Shown: positions 1-8,289, numbered from the stretch's first letter. The stretch: DNA of 64,000 nt from Nocardia amamiensis NBRC 102102 (GCF_001612745.1 NZ_BDBA01000002.1:1-64000); one strand, 5' to 3'. Notes: generated by a model from the sequence alone, not told the origin. Numbers and translations: made by a program.

Positions 1-1
1 C

Positions 2-1321
2 TCCGCGACCGCCACGCCGACCGCCATCGACGGCGGTGGCGCGCGGCGTGGGCCGGGGCACACGTCCTTCCGTGATCATCCCGGCGTGCTGGAAGCCGGG
101 CAGCGGTTCGGGCGGTTCGACACCTGGGTCCAACAGGTGGGTCTGGTGAATCCGTACTACCTGCCGCACGAGGGTGTCAGCGGTGCGGTGACCAGGATGG
201 CCGACCGGGATGTGGTGAACTTCAGCAGCTTCGGCTACCTGGATCTGGCCGCCGACCCGCGGGTGCGGCAGGCGGCCAAGGACGCGATCGACCAGTACGG
301 CACCTCCGCCGCCGCGGTCCGCATCGTGGCCGGCGAGCTGCCGATATACCGCGAGCTGGAGGCCGAGCTCTCCCGCATCTACGACACGGAAGCCGCCGTG
401 GTGACCGCGAGCGGCTACCTCACCAACGCCGCGACGGTCGGCTTCCTTCTCGGCAAGCGCGATCTCGCGGTCTGCGACGCGTTGATCCACCACAGCGTGG
501 TCTCCGGCACCGAATGGTCGCGGTGCAAGCGGGTTTCGTTCCGGCACAACGACCCCGAATCGCTGGAATCCATCCTGAAGATGTCGCGGCGCAGTTTCGA
601 CCGCGCAATGGTGATCATCGAGGGTCTCTACAGCATGGACGGCGACGTGGTGCGCCTTCCCGAGATCATCGAGGTGGCCCGGCGCTACGACTGCTCGATC
701 ATGATCGACGAGGCGCATTCGTTCGGCACCCTCGGCGCCACCGGTCACGGTGTGCGCGAACTTTTCGACCTGCCCGGCGACGCCGTGGACGTCTGGATGG
801 GCACCCTGTCCAAGGGACTCGGCAGCGTCGGCGGCTATCTGGCGGGCAATCGGGAGCTGGTCGACGGATTCAAGTACGTCGCAGGCGGATTGAGCATGTA
901 CACCGCCGCGCCCGCGCCCTCGGCGATCGGGGCCGCGCTGGCCGGGCTGGAGGTGCTGCGCGCGGAGCCGGAGCGCGTGACGCAACTGCGGCACAACAGC
1001 GAGTACTTCCACCGCCGCGCCAAGGAGTACGGCTTCGATATCGGCACATCCGAGGGTTCCCCGATCATCCCGGTCATGACCGGCGCCGACGAACCCGCCG
1101 TGCTCGCGGCGCTGGCCATGCTGCAGCGCGATTTCAGCGTGAACGCCATCACCCACCCGGTCGTCCCGGCCGGGGAGGCCAGGCTGCGGTTCTTCATCAA
1201 CTGCAGGCACACCGAGCAGCAAATGGACCAGGCGCTGGCCACGCTGCGCGAGGTGCTCGACGGACTCGCGGACACCGCGGGAAAGCAATTCACTCTCGCC
1301 CATGAGGAGCAGCACTCGTGA
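2..1321 (+). CDS. Alpha-oxoamine synthase domain (serine palmitoyltransferase / AONS-like), N-terminus outside window
   Basis: This is a PLP-dependent alpha-oxoamine synthase, which condenses an acyl thioester with an amino acid and loses CO2. The family includes serine palmitoyltransferase, 8-amino-7-oxononanoate synthase and KBL. Visible motifs are 'DEAHSFGTLG' (PLP pyridine and ring contacts) and 'GTLSKGLGSVGG', which carries the Schiff-base lysine. The frame has no stop back to base 2. A GTG at 86 is a possible start, but the 28 codons before it read as an Ala/Pro/Gly/Arg-rich linker. The domain is therefore more likely the C-terminus of a larger protein (a PKS or carrier-protein fusion, as in RedN/PigH) than a free enzyme. 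Its stop overlaps the next GTG start (GTGA), so it leads a translationally coupled operon. Fold assignment is firm; the substrate is inferred. Confidence 0.8.
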   Translation, partial: SATATPTAIDGGGARRGPGHTSFRDHPGVLEAGQRFGRFDTWVQQVGLVNPYYLPHEGVSGAVTRMADRDVVNFSSFGYLDLAADPRVRQAAKDAIDQYGTSAAAVRIVAGELPIYRELEAELSRIYDTEAAVVTASGYLTNAATVGFLLGKRDLAVCDALIHHSVVSGTEWSRCKRVSFRHNDPESLESILKMSRRSFDRAMVIIEGLYSMDGDVVRLPEIIEVARRYDCSIMIDEAHSFGTLGATGHGVRELFDLPGDAVDVWMGTLSKGLGSVGGYLAGNRELVDGFKYVAGGLSMYTAAPAPSAIGAALAGLEVLRAEPERVTQLRHNSEYFHRRAKEYGFDIGTSEGSPIIPVMTGADEPAVLAALAMLQRDFSVNAITHPVVPAGEARLRFFINCRHTEQQMDQALATLREVLDGLADTAGKQFTLAHEEQHS

Positions 1322-3330
1322 AAATTCCCATCAACCGATCCCTCCTCCGAAAAGCCGTGGTTCCCGGGGTGGCCCTGCTGCTGATGGGTTCGCTGTTCAT
1401 TCCGGCGCGTTCGGCGCTGCTGCCCAGCCACGACGAGGCGGGCGGCGCGATCGCGAGCAAGTTCGACTTCACCGCGATGCCGATCGCCCTGCCCAAGGGA
1501 TTGCCGACCGACCGTAAGATCCGCCATCTGCGTCCGGCTTACGACAACCTGTCGGCCTGGATCTCCTCGATCGGCGCGTCCATCGCGATGAACGACTTCG
1601 ACGGCAACCGGCTGGCCGATGACCTGTGCGTCGTCGATCCGCGCTCGGACACCGCCTTTCTGACTCCGACGCCGGACAGCAACACCAGCCGCTACGAGCC
1701 GTTCGTGCTCAACCCCGAGCCGCTGCCGATCGACGAGTCCACCGTGCCGTCGGGCTGCACACCCGGCGACTTCAACGGTGACGGCCGGATGGACGCGCTC
1801 GTTCAGTACTACGGCCGCACGCCGATCCTGTACCTGCAACGTTCGAACGCCAACCGCTTGGACTCCAAGGCTTTCCGCCCGGTGGACCTGGTTCCATCGC
1901 CGAACGCACCGGACGGCAGCTATCAGGGCCAGCGCTGGATCACCGCGGCGGTATCGGTCGCCGATTTCGACGGAAACGGTAAGCCGGACATCTTCCTCGG
2001 CCACTACTTCCCCGACATGGACGTGCTGACCGACGACGCCCAGCTCGCGCTGCGAATGACCGACTCGCTGTCCAACGGACGCAACGGCGGCAAGGCCCGC
2101 ATCTTCACGCTGGCCTCCGCCAAGTCCGGTGACGAGCCCACCGCCGACTTCCGCGAGGTGGCCAATCCGTTCCCGATCGGCATGGACACCGGCTGGGCGC
2201 TGGCCGCCTCGTCCAGGGACCTCAACGGCGACCAGCTCCCCGAGCTGTACGTGGCCAACGACTTCGGGCGCGACCGCCTGTTCGTCAACCGGTCCGCGCC
2301 GGGTGACATCCGGTTCAATTTCGCCGAAGGCGAGCGTGGCCCCACCGACCCGAAGTCGTATGTGCTCGGCCATGATTCGTTCAAGGGCATGGCCGCGGAG
2401 TTCGCCGATCTGAACGGCGATGGCATGCCGGACCTGTTCGTGAGCAACATCGCGGTGCGGTTCGCGCTGATGGAAGGCCACTTCGCCTGGTACAACACGG
2501 CCAAGGACCCCGCGGACGCCGCGCGTCAGCTGGCCGAGGGCGTCGCGCCGTTCGAGAACCGCGCGACCGATGTCGGGCTGGCCTGGGAGACCTGGGGCTG
2601 GGACGCCAAGACCGGCGATTTCGACAACGACGGCCGCAACGAGCTGATCCAGGCCACCGGCATGATCAAGGGCGACACCAACCGCTGGCCGCAGATCCAG
2701 GAACTCGGCACCATGAACGACGAACTGGTCAAGTACCCGTGGGCCTGGCCGATCATCGGCCCCGACGCCGATCTGGCGGGTAGCGATCCGCTCGGCTTCT
2801 TCAGCCGCGGTGACGACGGCAAGTTCGCCAACCTCACCCACGCGCTCGGGACGGACACCCCGGTCCCGTCGCGCGGCATCGCCGTCGGCGACACCTCGGG
2901 CAACGGTGCGCTCAGCTTCGCCGTCGCCCGTCAGTGGGGCGATCCGACCTTCTACCACAACAACAAGGCGAACAGCGGCCATTACCTCGGCCTGAAGCTG
3001 GTCAAGCCGACCTGGGAGGGCGCAACCACCACGACCACCGTGGCCGGGCTTCCCGTCCAGGGGGTTCCCGCGGTGGACGCCCAGGTGGAAGTGCGCACGC
3101 CGGACGGCCGGCTGATCACCAGCTACGTCGACGGCGGCAGCGGGCACACCGGAAAGCGCGCAACCGAGGTGCACCTCGGCCTCGGCGACGTCGATCCGGC
3201 CGCACCGCTGAACGTCCTGATCAAGTGGCGTGAGAACAACGGCACGCCGCACGAACAAACCCTCCAGCTCGCGCCGGGCTGGCACACCGTGAACCTCGCC
3301 TCGGACGCGCAGGAGGTCAAGCAGCGATGA
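1318..3330 (+). CDS. UnbV-type enediyne accessory protein (FG-GAP/VCBS repeats plus ASPIC/UnbV domain)
   Basis: 670 aa, GTG start coupled to the preceding stop. An N-terminal hydrophobic segment (about residues 10-30) suggests export or membrane anchoring. Repeated Ca-binding-like FG-GAP blades follow, for example 'DFNGDGRMD', 'DFDGNGKPD', 'DLNGDQLPE', 'DLNGDGMPD' and 'DFDNDGRNE'. The last ~130 residues, with 'NNKANSGHYLGLKL' and a Gly-rich 'YVDGGSGHTGKRATEVHLGLG', match the ASPIC/UnbV domain. UnbV (SgcE4-type) proteins are conserved in enediyne clusters, but their biochemical role is not established. The length and the direct adjacency to UnbU support an orthologue of this cassette member rather than a generic CRTAC1 protein. 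Confidence 0.85.
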   Translation: MKIPINRSLLRKAVVPGVALLLMGSLFIPARSALLPSHDEAGGAIASKFDFTAMPIALPKGLPTDRKIRHLRPAYDNLSAWISSIGASIAMNDFDGNRLADDLCVVDPRSDTAFLTPTPDSNTSRYEPFVLNPEPLPIDESTVPSGCTPGDFNGDGRMDALVQYYGRTPILYLQRSNANRLDSKAFRPVDLVPSPNAPDGSYQGQRWITAAVSVADFDGNGKPDIFLGHYFPDMDVLTDDAQLALRMTDSLSNGRNGGKARIFTLASAKSGDEPTADFREVANPFPIGMDTGWALAASSRDLNGDQLPELYVANDFGRDRLFVNRSAPGDIRFNFAEGERGPTDPKSYVLGHDSFKGMAAEFADLNGDGMPDLFVSNIAVRFALMEGHFAWYNTAKDPADAARQLAEGVAPFENRATDVGLAWETWGWDAKTGDFDNDGRNELIQATGMIKGDTNRWPQIQELGTMNDELVKYPWAWPIIGPDADLAGSDPLGFFSRGDDGKFANLTHALGTDTPVPSRGIAVGDTSGNGALSFAVARQWGDPTFYHNNKANSGHYLGLKLVKPTWEGATTTTTVAGLPVQGVPAVDAQVEVRTPDGRLITSYVDGGSGHTGKRATEVHLGLGDVDPAAPLNVLIKWRENNGTPHEQTLQLAPGWHTVNLASDAQEVKQR

Positions 3331-4502
3331 GCGACAACGACAAGAAAGATCCGGGAGACGCGGCAGCCGCGTCGAACGGCCATCCCGAAACTACTGGAAG
3401 CCCCGACGGTAACGGCAGCGCCGCGGCCAACGGCGGTCCCGCAGGCAACGGCACCGCCGCCACCACCGCGGAACGCATTTCGGCCCTGCAGCGGTCGGGT
3501 ACCGAGTTCGCCAAGGAGTGGGTGGAAGCGCCGGCGCCAACCAAGGATCCGCGCTACCTGGCGCTGCGCAACTTCGCCATCTCGATCACGGTCTTCAACA
3601 TCATCGGGTTCCCGCTGCTCGGCTTCGAGCAGCCGTTCCTGTGGCCGTTCATCGCGCTGGCCACCGCGTACTCCACCGAAATCGGGCTGGAAGTCCTCGC
3701 GGCGTGGGCGTACAAGCGGCCACCCGCCTTCCGTGGCCGCGGCCCGCGCGGGCTGTTCGAGTTCCTGCTGCCCTCGCACATCACGGGTCTGGCGTTCAAC
3801 TTCCTGATGTTCGCGCACGACAAGCTGTGGCCGATAATCTTCGGCATCGTCGTCGCGGTGGGCACGAAGTGGGTGCTGCGCGCCAAGATCAACGGCAAGA
3901 TGCGGCACTTCATGAACCCGTCGAACTTCGGGATCGCGGTGTGCTTCCTGGTGTTCCCGATGATCTCGCCTGCGCCGCCGTACCACTTCACCGAGTACAT
4001 CTCCGGACCGCCGGACGTGCTCATCGTGCTGCTCCTGCTGACCACCGGCACCATGCTGAACGCCAAGCTGACCAAGAAGATGCCGCTGATCTTCGCGTGG
4101 GTGACCGCGTTCGCGCTACAGGCCATCGTGCGCGGGATCTTCGAACCGAACGTCTCGATCCTGGCCGCGCTGAGCATGATGACCGGACTGGCGTTCGTGC
4201 TGTTCACCAACTACATGGTCACCGACCCCGGCACCACGCCGTCGGGCAAGAAGCAGCAGATCATGTTCGGCGCGGGCGTTGGCCTCCTGTACGGCGTGAT
4301 CACCTCGATGCACATCGCCTACGGGTTGTTCTTCGCGCTGGTCATCGTGTGTTCGGCCCGCGGCATCTACTGGTGGGTACGCAGTGGCATGGAATGGTGG
4401 CAGCAGCGCTCGGCGTCGCCGAGCGCACCGCCGCCGTCCGGTCCGGTCGCCCCGGATGAGGACGAGCCCGCCGAGTTGGCGACGGAGGCGGCTCGCCCAT
4501 GA
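3327..4502 (+). CDS. UnbU-type enediyne accessory membrane protein (RnfD/NqrB-like fold)
   Basis: 391 aa; ATG overlaps the UnbV stop (ATGA). The first ~60 residues are hydrophilic and Asn/Gly/Ala-rich. About eight to ten hydrophobic segments follow between residues 75 and 355, with conserved-looking 'HFMNPSNFGIA' and 'TNYMVTDPGTTPSGKKQQ'. These resemble the RnfD/NqrB membrane subunits of electron-transport complexes. No other Rnf or Nqr subunit is nearby, whereas UnbV, a flavin reductase and UnbL are. UnbU (SgcE5-type) is therefore the better call. The role is unknown in the family; a redox or flavin-linked membrane function is inference. Confidence 0.8.
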   Translation: MSDNDKKDPGDAAAASNGHPETTGSPDGNGSAAANGGPAGNGTAATTAERISALQRSGTEFAKEWVEAPAPTKDPRYLALRNFAISITVFNIIGFPLLGFEQPFLWPFIALATAYSTEIGLEVLAAWAYKRPPAFRGRGPRGLFEFLLPSHITGLAFNFLMFAHDKLWPIIFGIVVAVGTKWVLRAKINGKMRHFMNPSNFGIAVCFLVFPMISPAPPYHFTEYISGPPDVLIVLLLLTTGTMLNAKLTKKMPLIFAWVTAFALQAIVRGIFEPNVSILAALSMMTGLAFVLFTNYMVTDPGTTPSGKKQQIMFGAGVGLLYGVITSMHIAYGLFFALVIVCSARGIYWWVRSGMEWWQQRSASPSAPPPSGPVAPDEDEPAELATEAARP

Positions 4503-5002
4503 CCGACAGCGCCGAGCTGCGCCGCGTGCTCGGCGCTTTCACCACCGGTGTCACCGTGGTCACCACCGGGTGGCCACGGCCGCACGGGATGACCGCCAAC
4601 GCGTTCACGTCCGTCTCGCTGGATCCCCCGCTGATCCTGGTGTGCGTCGCCCACACGGCGCGCCTGCACCGGGCGATCCACGAGGCGGGCGCGTTCGCCG
4701 TTTCGGTGCTCTCGGCAGGACAGGAGCCGGTGGCACGGTATTTCGCCGACTCGGCGCGCCCCGACGGCAGCGCGCAATTCGACCAGGTCGAGTGGTTTCC
4801 CGGACCGCAGACCGCCGCGCCGATGCTGGCGAACGCGGCAGCGGGCCTGGAATGCAAGCTCGACACCGTCTTCGACAGCGGTGACCACAGCATCGTCATC
4901 GGCGAGGTCGTGCACGCCGAACGCGACGCCGAACTGGCCGCCTCGGGTGCGCTGACGTTCTTCGACGGCGGCTTCCGTCCTTTCATCCCTCGAATCCCTT
5001 GA
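4499..5002 (+). CDS. Flavin reductase family protein
   Basis: 167 aa; ATG overlaps the UnbU stop. It fits the FMN-binding split-barrel flavin reductase family. The N-terminal 'LGAFTTGVTVVTT', then 'GMTANAFTSVSLDPPLILVC' and the C-terminal 'HSIVIGEVVHAE' are typical of reductases that supply FADH2 or FMNH2 to two-component monooxygenases. SgcE6-like flavin reductases accompany enediyne oxygenases. No partner oxygenase lies in this window, so it is probably upstream or off-cluster. Full length for the family. The translational coupling ties it to the UnbV/UnbU operon. Confidence 0.85.
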   Translation: MTDSAELRRVLGAFTTGVTVVTTGWPRPHGMTANAFTSVSLDPPLILVCVAHTARLHRAIHEAGAFAVSVLSAGQEPVARYFADSARPDGSAQFDQVEWFPGPQTAAPMLANAAAGLECKLDTVFDSGDHSIVIGEVVHAERDAELAASGALTFFDGGFRPFIPRIP

Positions 5003-5018
5003 CGATTGGAGAACCCTC

Positions 5019-5981
5019 ATGCCTTCGCCTATCGGTCCGCTCCGCGCGGCCCTGCTGGTCCCCAGTCCGGCCAGCGTCCGCATGGTGCTCAGCCAATTCG
5101 AGCAGCCCGACCAGCACACCGCGCTCGAGCTGGAGCAGGTGACCATGGCACTGGTCACGGGTATCGACTCCGCGGTACGCAGCGCGAACAATGACGAGCT
5201 GATCGCCACGCTGCTCCAGGTGCCGCCGAAGTACCGCGGGTTCGCCTACGAGGGCGCCGCGGTCGGCCTCACCGCGATCGACTCGCTGTCCCCCGGCCGG
5301 CGCGCCGCCGAACTTATCAGCGGCCCGGCCAGCGAGTATGCCCTGACCATGTACGTCGGGGTCGGTCTCGCGATGGCGAAGATCCCGAAGTTCCGGTGGA
5401 ACAAGGTCTTCCCGCAGCACCCGCTGTTCCGCTGGCTCGCCATCGACGGCTACGGCTTCTACAATGCGTTCTTCAAGATGCAGCGTTACGTGCGTGACAA
5501 GCATGTCGAGACCCGCTTCCCTGGCTGGCTCGGTGACCGTGACAACCTGAAGCGCATCGTGGATCAGGGCACGGGACGTGCGCTGTGGTTCATCGGCGGC
5601 GGCAGCCCGGCCGGTGTGGTGCGGATGATCAGCGAGTTCGACCCCAAGCGGCACGCCGACCTGTGGAGCGGCGTCGGCATCGCGGTGACCTTTGCCGGCG
5701 GCGTGGAAACCCCCGTCATGGAGGAACTCTGGGACGTGGCCGGGCAGTACCGGCCGCAGCTGTCGCTGGGTTCGGCCATGGTGGCGCGCATCCGGCAGCA
5801 GACCAACAGCGTCAACGAGCACAGCGAGGCGGCCGCGAAAGTGTTCTGCGGCACCAGCGTCGCGAAAACCGATGCGCTGCTGGAGACTTCGCTCGAAGGT
5901 CTCCCCGACGACGGCACCTCCGGCACCTATCTGCTGTGGCGGGATCGGGTCGCCGAGATCGTCACCGCGAGCCGGGCCTGA
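5019..5981 (+). CDS. DUF1702 (UnbL-type) protein
   Basis: 320 aa, preceded by a GGAG ribosome binding site at 5008-5011, seven bases from the ATG. The sequence resembles DUF1702, the family that includes UnbL/SgcE3 of enediyne clusters. Recognisable stretches are 'YRGFAYEGAAVGLTAID', 'MYVGVGLAMAKIPKF' and 'DGYGFYNAFF'. There are no obvious catalytic motifs and no long membrane helices. UnbL function is not established; mutants of related genes affect enediyne core production. With UnbV and UnbU just upstream, this completes the UnbL/UnbV/UnbU trio. No dedicated enediyne PKS or TebC thioesterase gene is visible in the window. Confidence 0.75.
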   Translation: MPSPIGPLRAALLVPSPASVRMVLSQFEQPDQHTALELEQVTMALVTGIDSAVRSANNDELIATLLQVPPKYRGFAYEGAAVGLTAIDSLSPGRRAAELISGPASEYALTMYVGVGLAMAKIPKFRWNKVFPQHPLFRWLAIDGYGFYNAFFKMQRYVRDKHVETRFPGWLGDRDNLKRIVDQGTGRALWFIGGGSPAGVVRMISEFDPKRHADLWSGVGIAVTFAGGVETPVMEELWDVAGQYRPQLSLGSAMVARIRQQTNSVNEHSEAAAKVFCGTSVAKTDALLETSLEGLPDDGTSGTYLLWRDRVAEIVTASRA

Positions 5982-5992
5982 GGATCGCCGTG

Positions 5993-6796
5993 ATGGCACG
6001 GGTCAGGGACTGGGTCGGCAAGCACGTCATCGTCACCGGCGGATCGGAAGGGATCGGCGCCGCGGTGGCGGGTGCCTTCGCGCGGCGTGGCGCGCGAGTC
6101 TCCATCATCGCGCGCCGGAAACTGCCGCTGCGCGACACCGCGAAAGATCTCGGCGCGGACTGGGCTGCGGCGGACGTGACGCGTCCGGACCAACTCGCCT
6201 CGGCCATCACGGAATTGGAGCAGCGGAACGGGCCCTGCGAGGTCATCGCCTGCTGCGCGGGGCTCACGCTGCCCGGCCGGTTTCTCGAGGTGGACCCCGG
6301 CGAGTTCGAGGTGCACATGTCGGCGAACTACCTCGGCGCCGTGCATGCGGTGCGTCAGGTACTGCCCGGCATGGTCGAACGGTCGCGGGGGAAGATCCTT
6401 CTCGTCAGCTCGACCTCGGCGTTCCTCGGCATCCCCGGCTACAGCGGCTACGGTCCGACCAAGGCGAGTATCCGGCAGTTGGCACTCTGTCTGCGCTACG
6501 AGGTCGAGCCGAAGGGCGTGGACGTGACGGTGATCTATCCCGCCGACACCGATACACCTGGGCTGGCCAAGGAGAACCTGCGCAAGCCGGTGGAGACCAA
6601 GGCCGTCACCGGATCGATCGAGCCGATGTCGGCCGAGCGGGTCGCCGAGGCCGCGGTGCGCGGACTGGAACGGGGGCAGCACCACATCGCCCTCGATCCG
6701 CTGACCCGGTTCTTCCTGATGTGGGCGAATTTGCCCGAAGACCTGGCGCGGCCGTTCTTACGCCGCACCATCGCGAAGGCACTCGGCTCAGGGTAA
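5993..6796 (+). CDS. SDR oxidoreductase resembling 3-ketodihydrosphingosine reductase
   Basis: 267 aa from ATG 5993 (GAGG at 5980-5983); GTG 5990 is an alternative. It is a classical SDR with cofactor motif 'VTGGSEGIGAAV', catalytic Ser in 'LLVSSTSAFLG' and YxxxK as 'SGYGPTKAS'. The segment 'YPADTDTPGLAKEN' followed by 'RKPVETK' closely recalls 3-ketodihydrosphingosine reductase (KDSR), which reduces the product of serine palmitoyltransferase. An arginine-rich 'IIARRK' after beta-2 suggests NADPH preference. It lies 11 bases after the UnbL gene. Paired with the alpha-oxoamine synthase at the other end of the operon, it would reduce an amino-ketone to an amino-alcohol. The KDSR resemblance is from memory and not from an alignment. 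Confidence 0.75.
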   Translation: MARVRDWVGKHVIVTGGSEGIGAAVAGAFARRGARVSIIARRKLPLRDTAKDLGADWAAADVTRPDQLASAITELEQRNGPCEVIACCAGLTLPGRFLEVDPGEFEVHMSANYLGAVHAVRQVLPGMVERSRGKILLVSSTSAFLGIPGYSGYGPTKASIRQLALCLRYEVEPKGVDVTVIYPADTDTPGLAKENLRKPVETKAVTGSIEPMSAERVAEAAVRGLERGQHHIALDPLTRFFLMWANLPEDLARPFLRRTIAKALGSG

Positions 6797-7052
6797 GCGT
6801 TCGCGCCGGTCGGTATCCGTCTCCGATACCGGGCCGGACAGGTCCCAGAGGCGTCGCGCCGTTCCGGGGCTTCGGTCAGCCGTGGCGGAACGGTGCGGTG
6901 GTCACGTCGGCAAGGCGATCGGCTCGGAGTGAGCGTTCGCCCCGGCGTCCGTCGCCGATGCCCGGCTGGGCAGGTCCCAGTGGCGTTGTGCTGTTCTGGG
7001 GCCTGGGTCAGCCGTGGCAGCACGGTGCAAGTGGCCACGTCGGCGGCGAACC
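6785..7052 (+). repeat. Imperfect ~133-bp tandem duplication downstream of the SDR gene
   Basis: Two copies, about 6785-6917 and 6918-7052, are offset by 132-136 bp. Shared anchors are 'aggtcccag' at 6840 and 6972, 'cagccgtggc' at 6877 and 7009, and 'cacgtcggc' at 6903 and 7036. Copy 1 includes the last codons and stop of the SDR gene, so copy 2 carries a decayed duplicate of that gene end. No convincing reading frame spans the block. It fills the gap between the biosynthetic operon and the convergent DoxX gene. Confidence 0.8.
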
Positions 7053-7096
7053 GCCCGCACATCGGGTTCCGGTGCGCGGGCGGGCCTTCGTTGTGT

Positions 7097-7534
7097 TCAG
7101 CCGACCAGGACGATCGCGCAAGCCCCGATGAAGACGGCTTGCACCAGCGTCCGCAGCGGCAGCGGCATGGTCTTGATGCCGAGGTCGGCACGGGCGGCGC
7201 GGACGTTCGCCGGGAACATCACCACCAGCAGCGCGATCAAGCAGGCCGCCGCCAGGTCTGCGGTCGCGGGGATGAGCAGGCCGACCGCGCCCGCGGCTTC
7301 CAGCACGCCGGTGAACGTGACCAGCGCGGGCGGATTCGGCAGTCGCGGCGGCACCATTTCGATCAGCGCGTCACGACGTGGCTGGAGGAAATGCGCGCTC
7401 GCCGTGAGGACGAACATCGCGGCCAGGCCGAGCGCGGTCGCATGCGCCCAGGAATCGAGCCAGCCGGGGCCGATCAGCCAGCCGATGAGCCGGGCGGTTG
7501 CGGTGACGACGGCGAGGACAACCAGCGGTGCCAT
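7097..7534 (-). CDS. DoxX-like small membrane protein
   Basis: 145 aa with about four transmembrane segments. The start at 7534 is set by an AGGAG site just upstream (7541-7545 on the plus strand reads ctcct-like). The arrangement 'ASAHFLQPRRDALIEMVP', then a second helix 'GVLEAAGAVGLLIP' and 'LIALLVVMFPANVRAA' is that of DoxX/DoxD-like four-helix proteins. Their roles vary and are mostly unproven, though many are linked to redox or membrane stress. It is divergent from a TetR gene and shares the palindromes at 7563-7612, so it is probably that regulator's target. A second DoxX protein with the same organisation lies at 32673-33194. Confidence 0.75.
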   Translation of the reverse strand: MAPLVVLAVVTATARLIGWLIGPGWLDSWAHATALGLAAMFVLTASAHFLQPRRDALIEMVPPRLPNPPALVTFTGVLEAAGAVGLLIPATADLAAACLIALLVVMFPANVRAARADLGIKTMPLPLRTLVQAVFIGACAIVLVG

Positions 7535-7562
7535 CGGGTCTCCTGTGGGATCGAAAGCAAAT

Positions 7563-7612
7563 CTTGGCAGTGGCAAGATTAGGTCCGCGCGCGCCAACTT
7601 GTCAATGTCAAG
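7563..7612. promoter_or_regulatory. Two 15-bp palindromic operators between DoxX and TetR genes
   Basis: CTTGGCAGTGGCAAG (7563-7577) and CTTGTCAATGTCAAG (7598-7612) both fit the perfect palindrome CTTGnCAnTGnCAAG. Their centres are 35 bp apart. They occupy the short divergent promoter region and are the obvious binding sites for the TetR-type regulator next door. The second copy ends directly before an upstream in-frame ATG at 7613, which favours the downstream start at 7634 for the regulator. Confidence 0.8.
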
Positions 7613-7633
7613 ATGATCAGCCACCATCGAGGC

Positions 7634-8203
7634 ATGGCGAAGGACAGCTACCACCACGGTGATCTGCGCGCGGCACTGCTGGCTGCGGCCGCCGAGCGCA
7701 TCGCCGCCGACGGCGTCGACGCACTCTCCCTGCGCAACCTGGCGCGGCACGCCGGCGTCTCACACGCCGCACCCGCCCACCATTTCGGCGATCGAGCGGG
7801 CCTGCTCACGGCGCTGGCCACCGAGGGCTTCGAACTGCTGGCCGAACGACTCGAACAGGCCGCCGAGGACCTCCGTGAGGTCGCGGTGGCCTACATTCGC
7901 TTCGCGCTCGAATATCCCGGTCACTTCGACGTCATGTACCGCCACAGCCTTCTGCACGCCGACGATCCGAAACTGCAAGCGGCGCGGGAACGTTCGGGCA
8001 CGGCACTGCGCTCGGGCGTCTCGGCGATCCAGCCGGAGCACAGCCGAAAGCACCAGCAGGCGATGCAGCTCGCCGCATGGTCCCTGGTACACGGCTTCGC
8101 ATCACTGTGGCGCGAAGGGGCACTGCACAATTCGGCGCTGGTCACCGATCCCGATCCGGAGGTCCTCGCGCGTACGATGCTGTCCACCATCCGGTTCGAG
8201 TGA
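7634..8203 (+). CDS. TetR-family transcriptional regulator
   Basis: 189 aa from ATG 7634; the open frame continues to ATG 7613, but that codon abuts an operator half-site. The N-terminal helix-turn-helix covers residues 5-55, 'YHHGDLRAALLAAAAERIA' through 'HAGVSHAAPAHHFGDRAGLL', the common TetR pattern. The C-terminal ligand domain resembles the WHG-type TetR C-domain. Divergence from the DoxX gene and the pair of matched palindromes suggest autorepression together with control of that gene. The ligand is unknown. Confidence 0.85.
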   Translation: MAKDSYHHGDLRAALLAAAAERIAADGVDALSLRNLARHAGVSHAAPAHHFGDRAGLLTALATEGFELLAERLEQAAEDLREVAVAYIRFALEYPGHFDVMYRHSLLHADDPKLQAARERSGTALRSGVSAIQPEHSRKHQQAMQLAAWSLVHGFASLWREGALHNSALVTDPDPEVLARTMLSTIRFE

Positions 8204-8289
8204 CCCGAAACCGTCCTGCACCGAGCCGCCACCGTGTTAGCTGGACATCCGGAAGGAGCAGGCGGCCCCACCCCGGCTGCCGTCGACAC

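Noticed and set aside
835..3285. An 816-codon open frame antisense to the oxoamine synthase and UnbV genes
   Set aside because: It is a mirror of high-GC codon bias; no domain is visible and the sense frames encode well-recognised families.
3327..4502. RnfD subunit of an Rnf electron-transport complex
   Set aside because: No other Rnf or Nqr genes are present. The genes on both sides are UnbV and a flavin reductase.
2..6796. A complete enediyne biosynthetic cluster
   Set aside because: No PksE, TebC thioesterase or enediyne tailoring genes are in the window; only accessory genes and an oxoamine synthase are seen.
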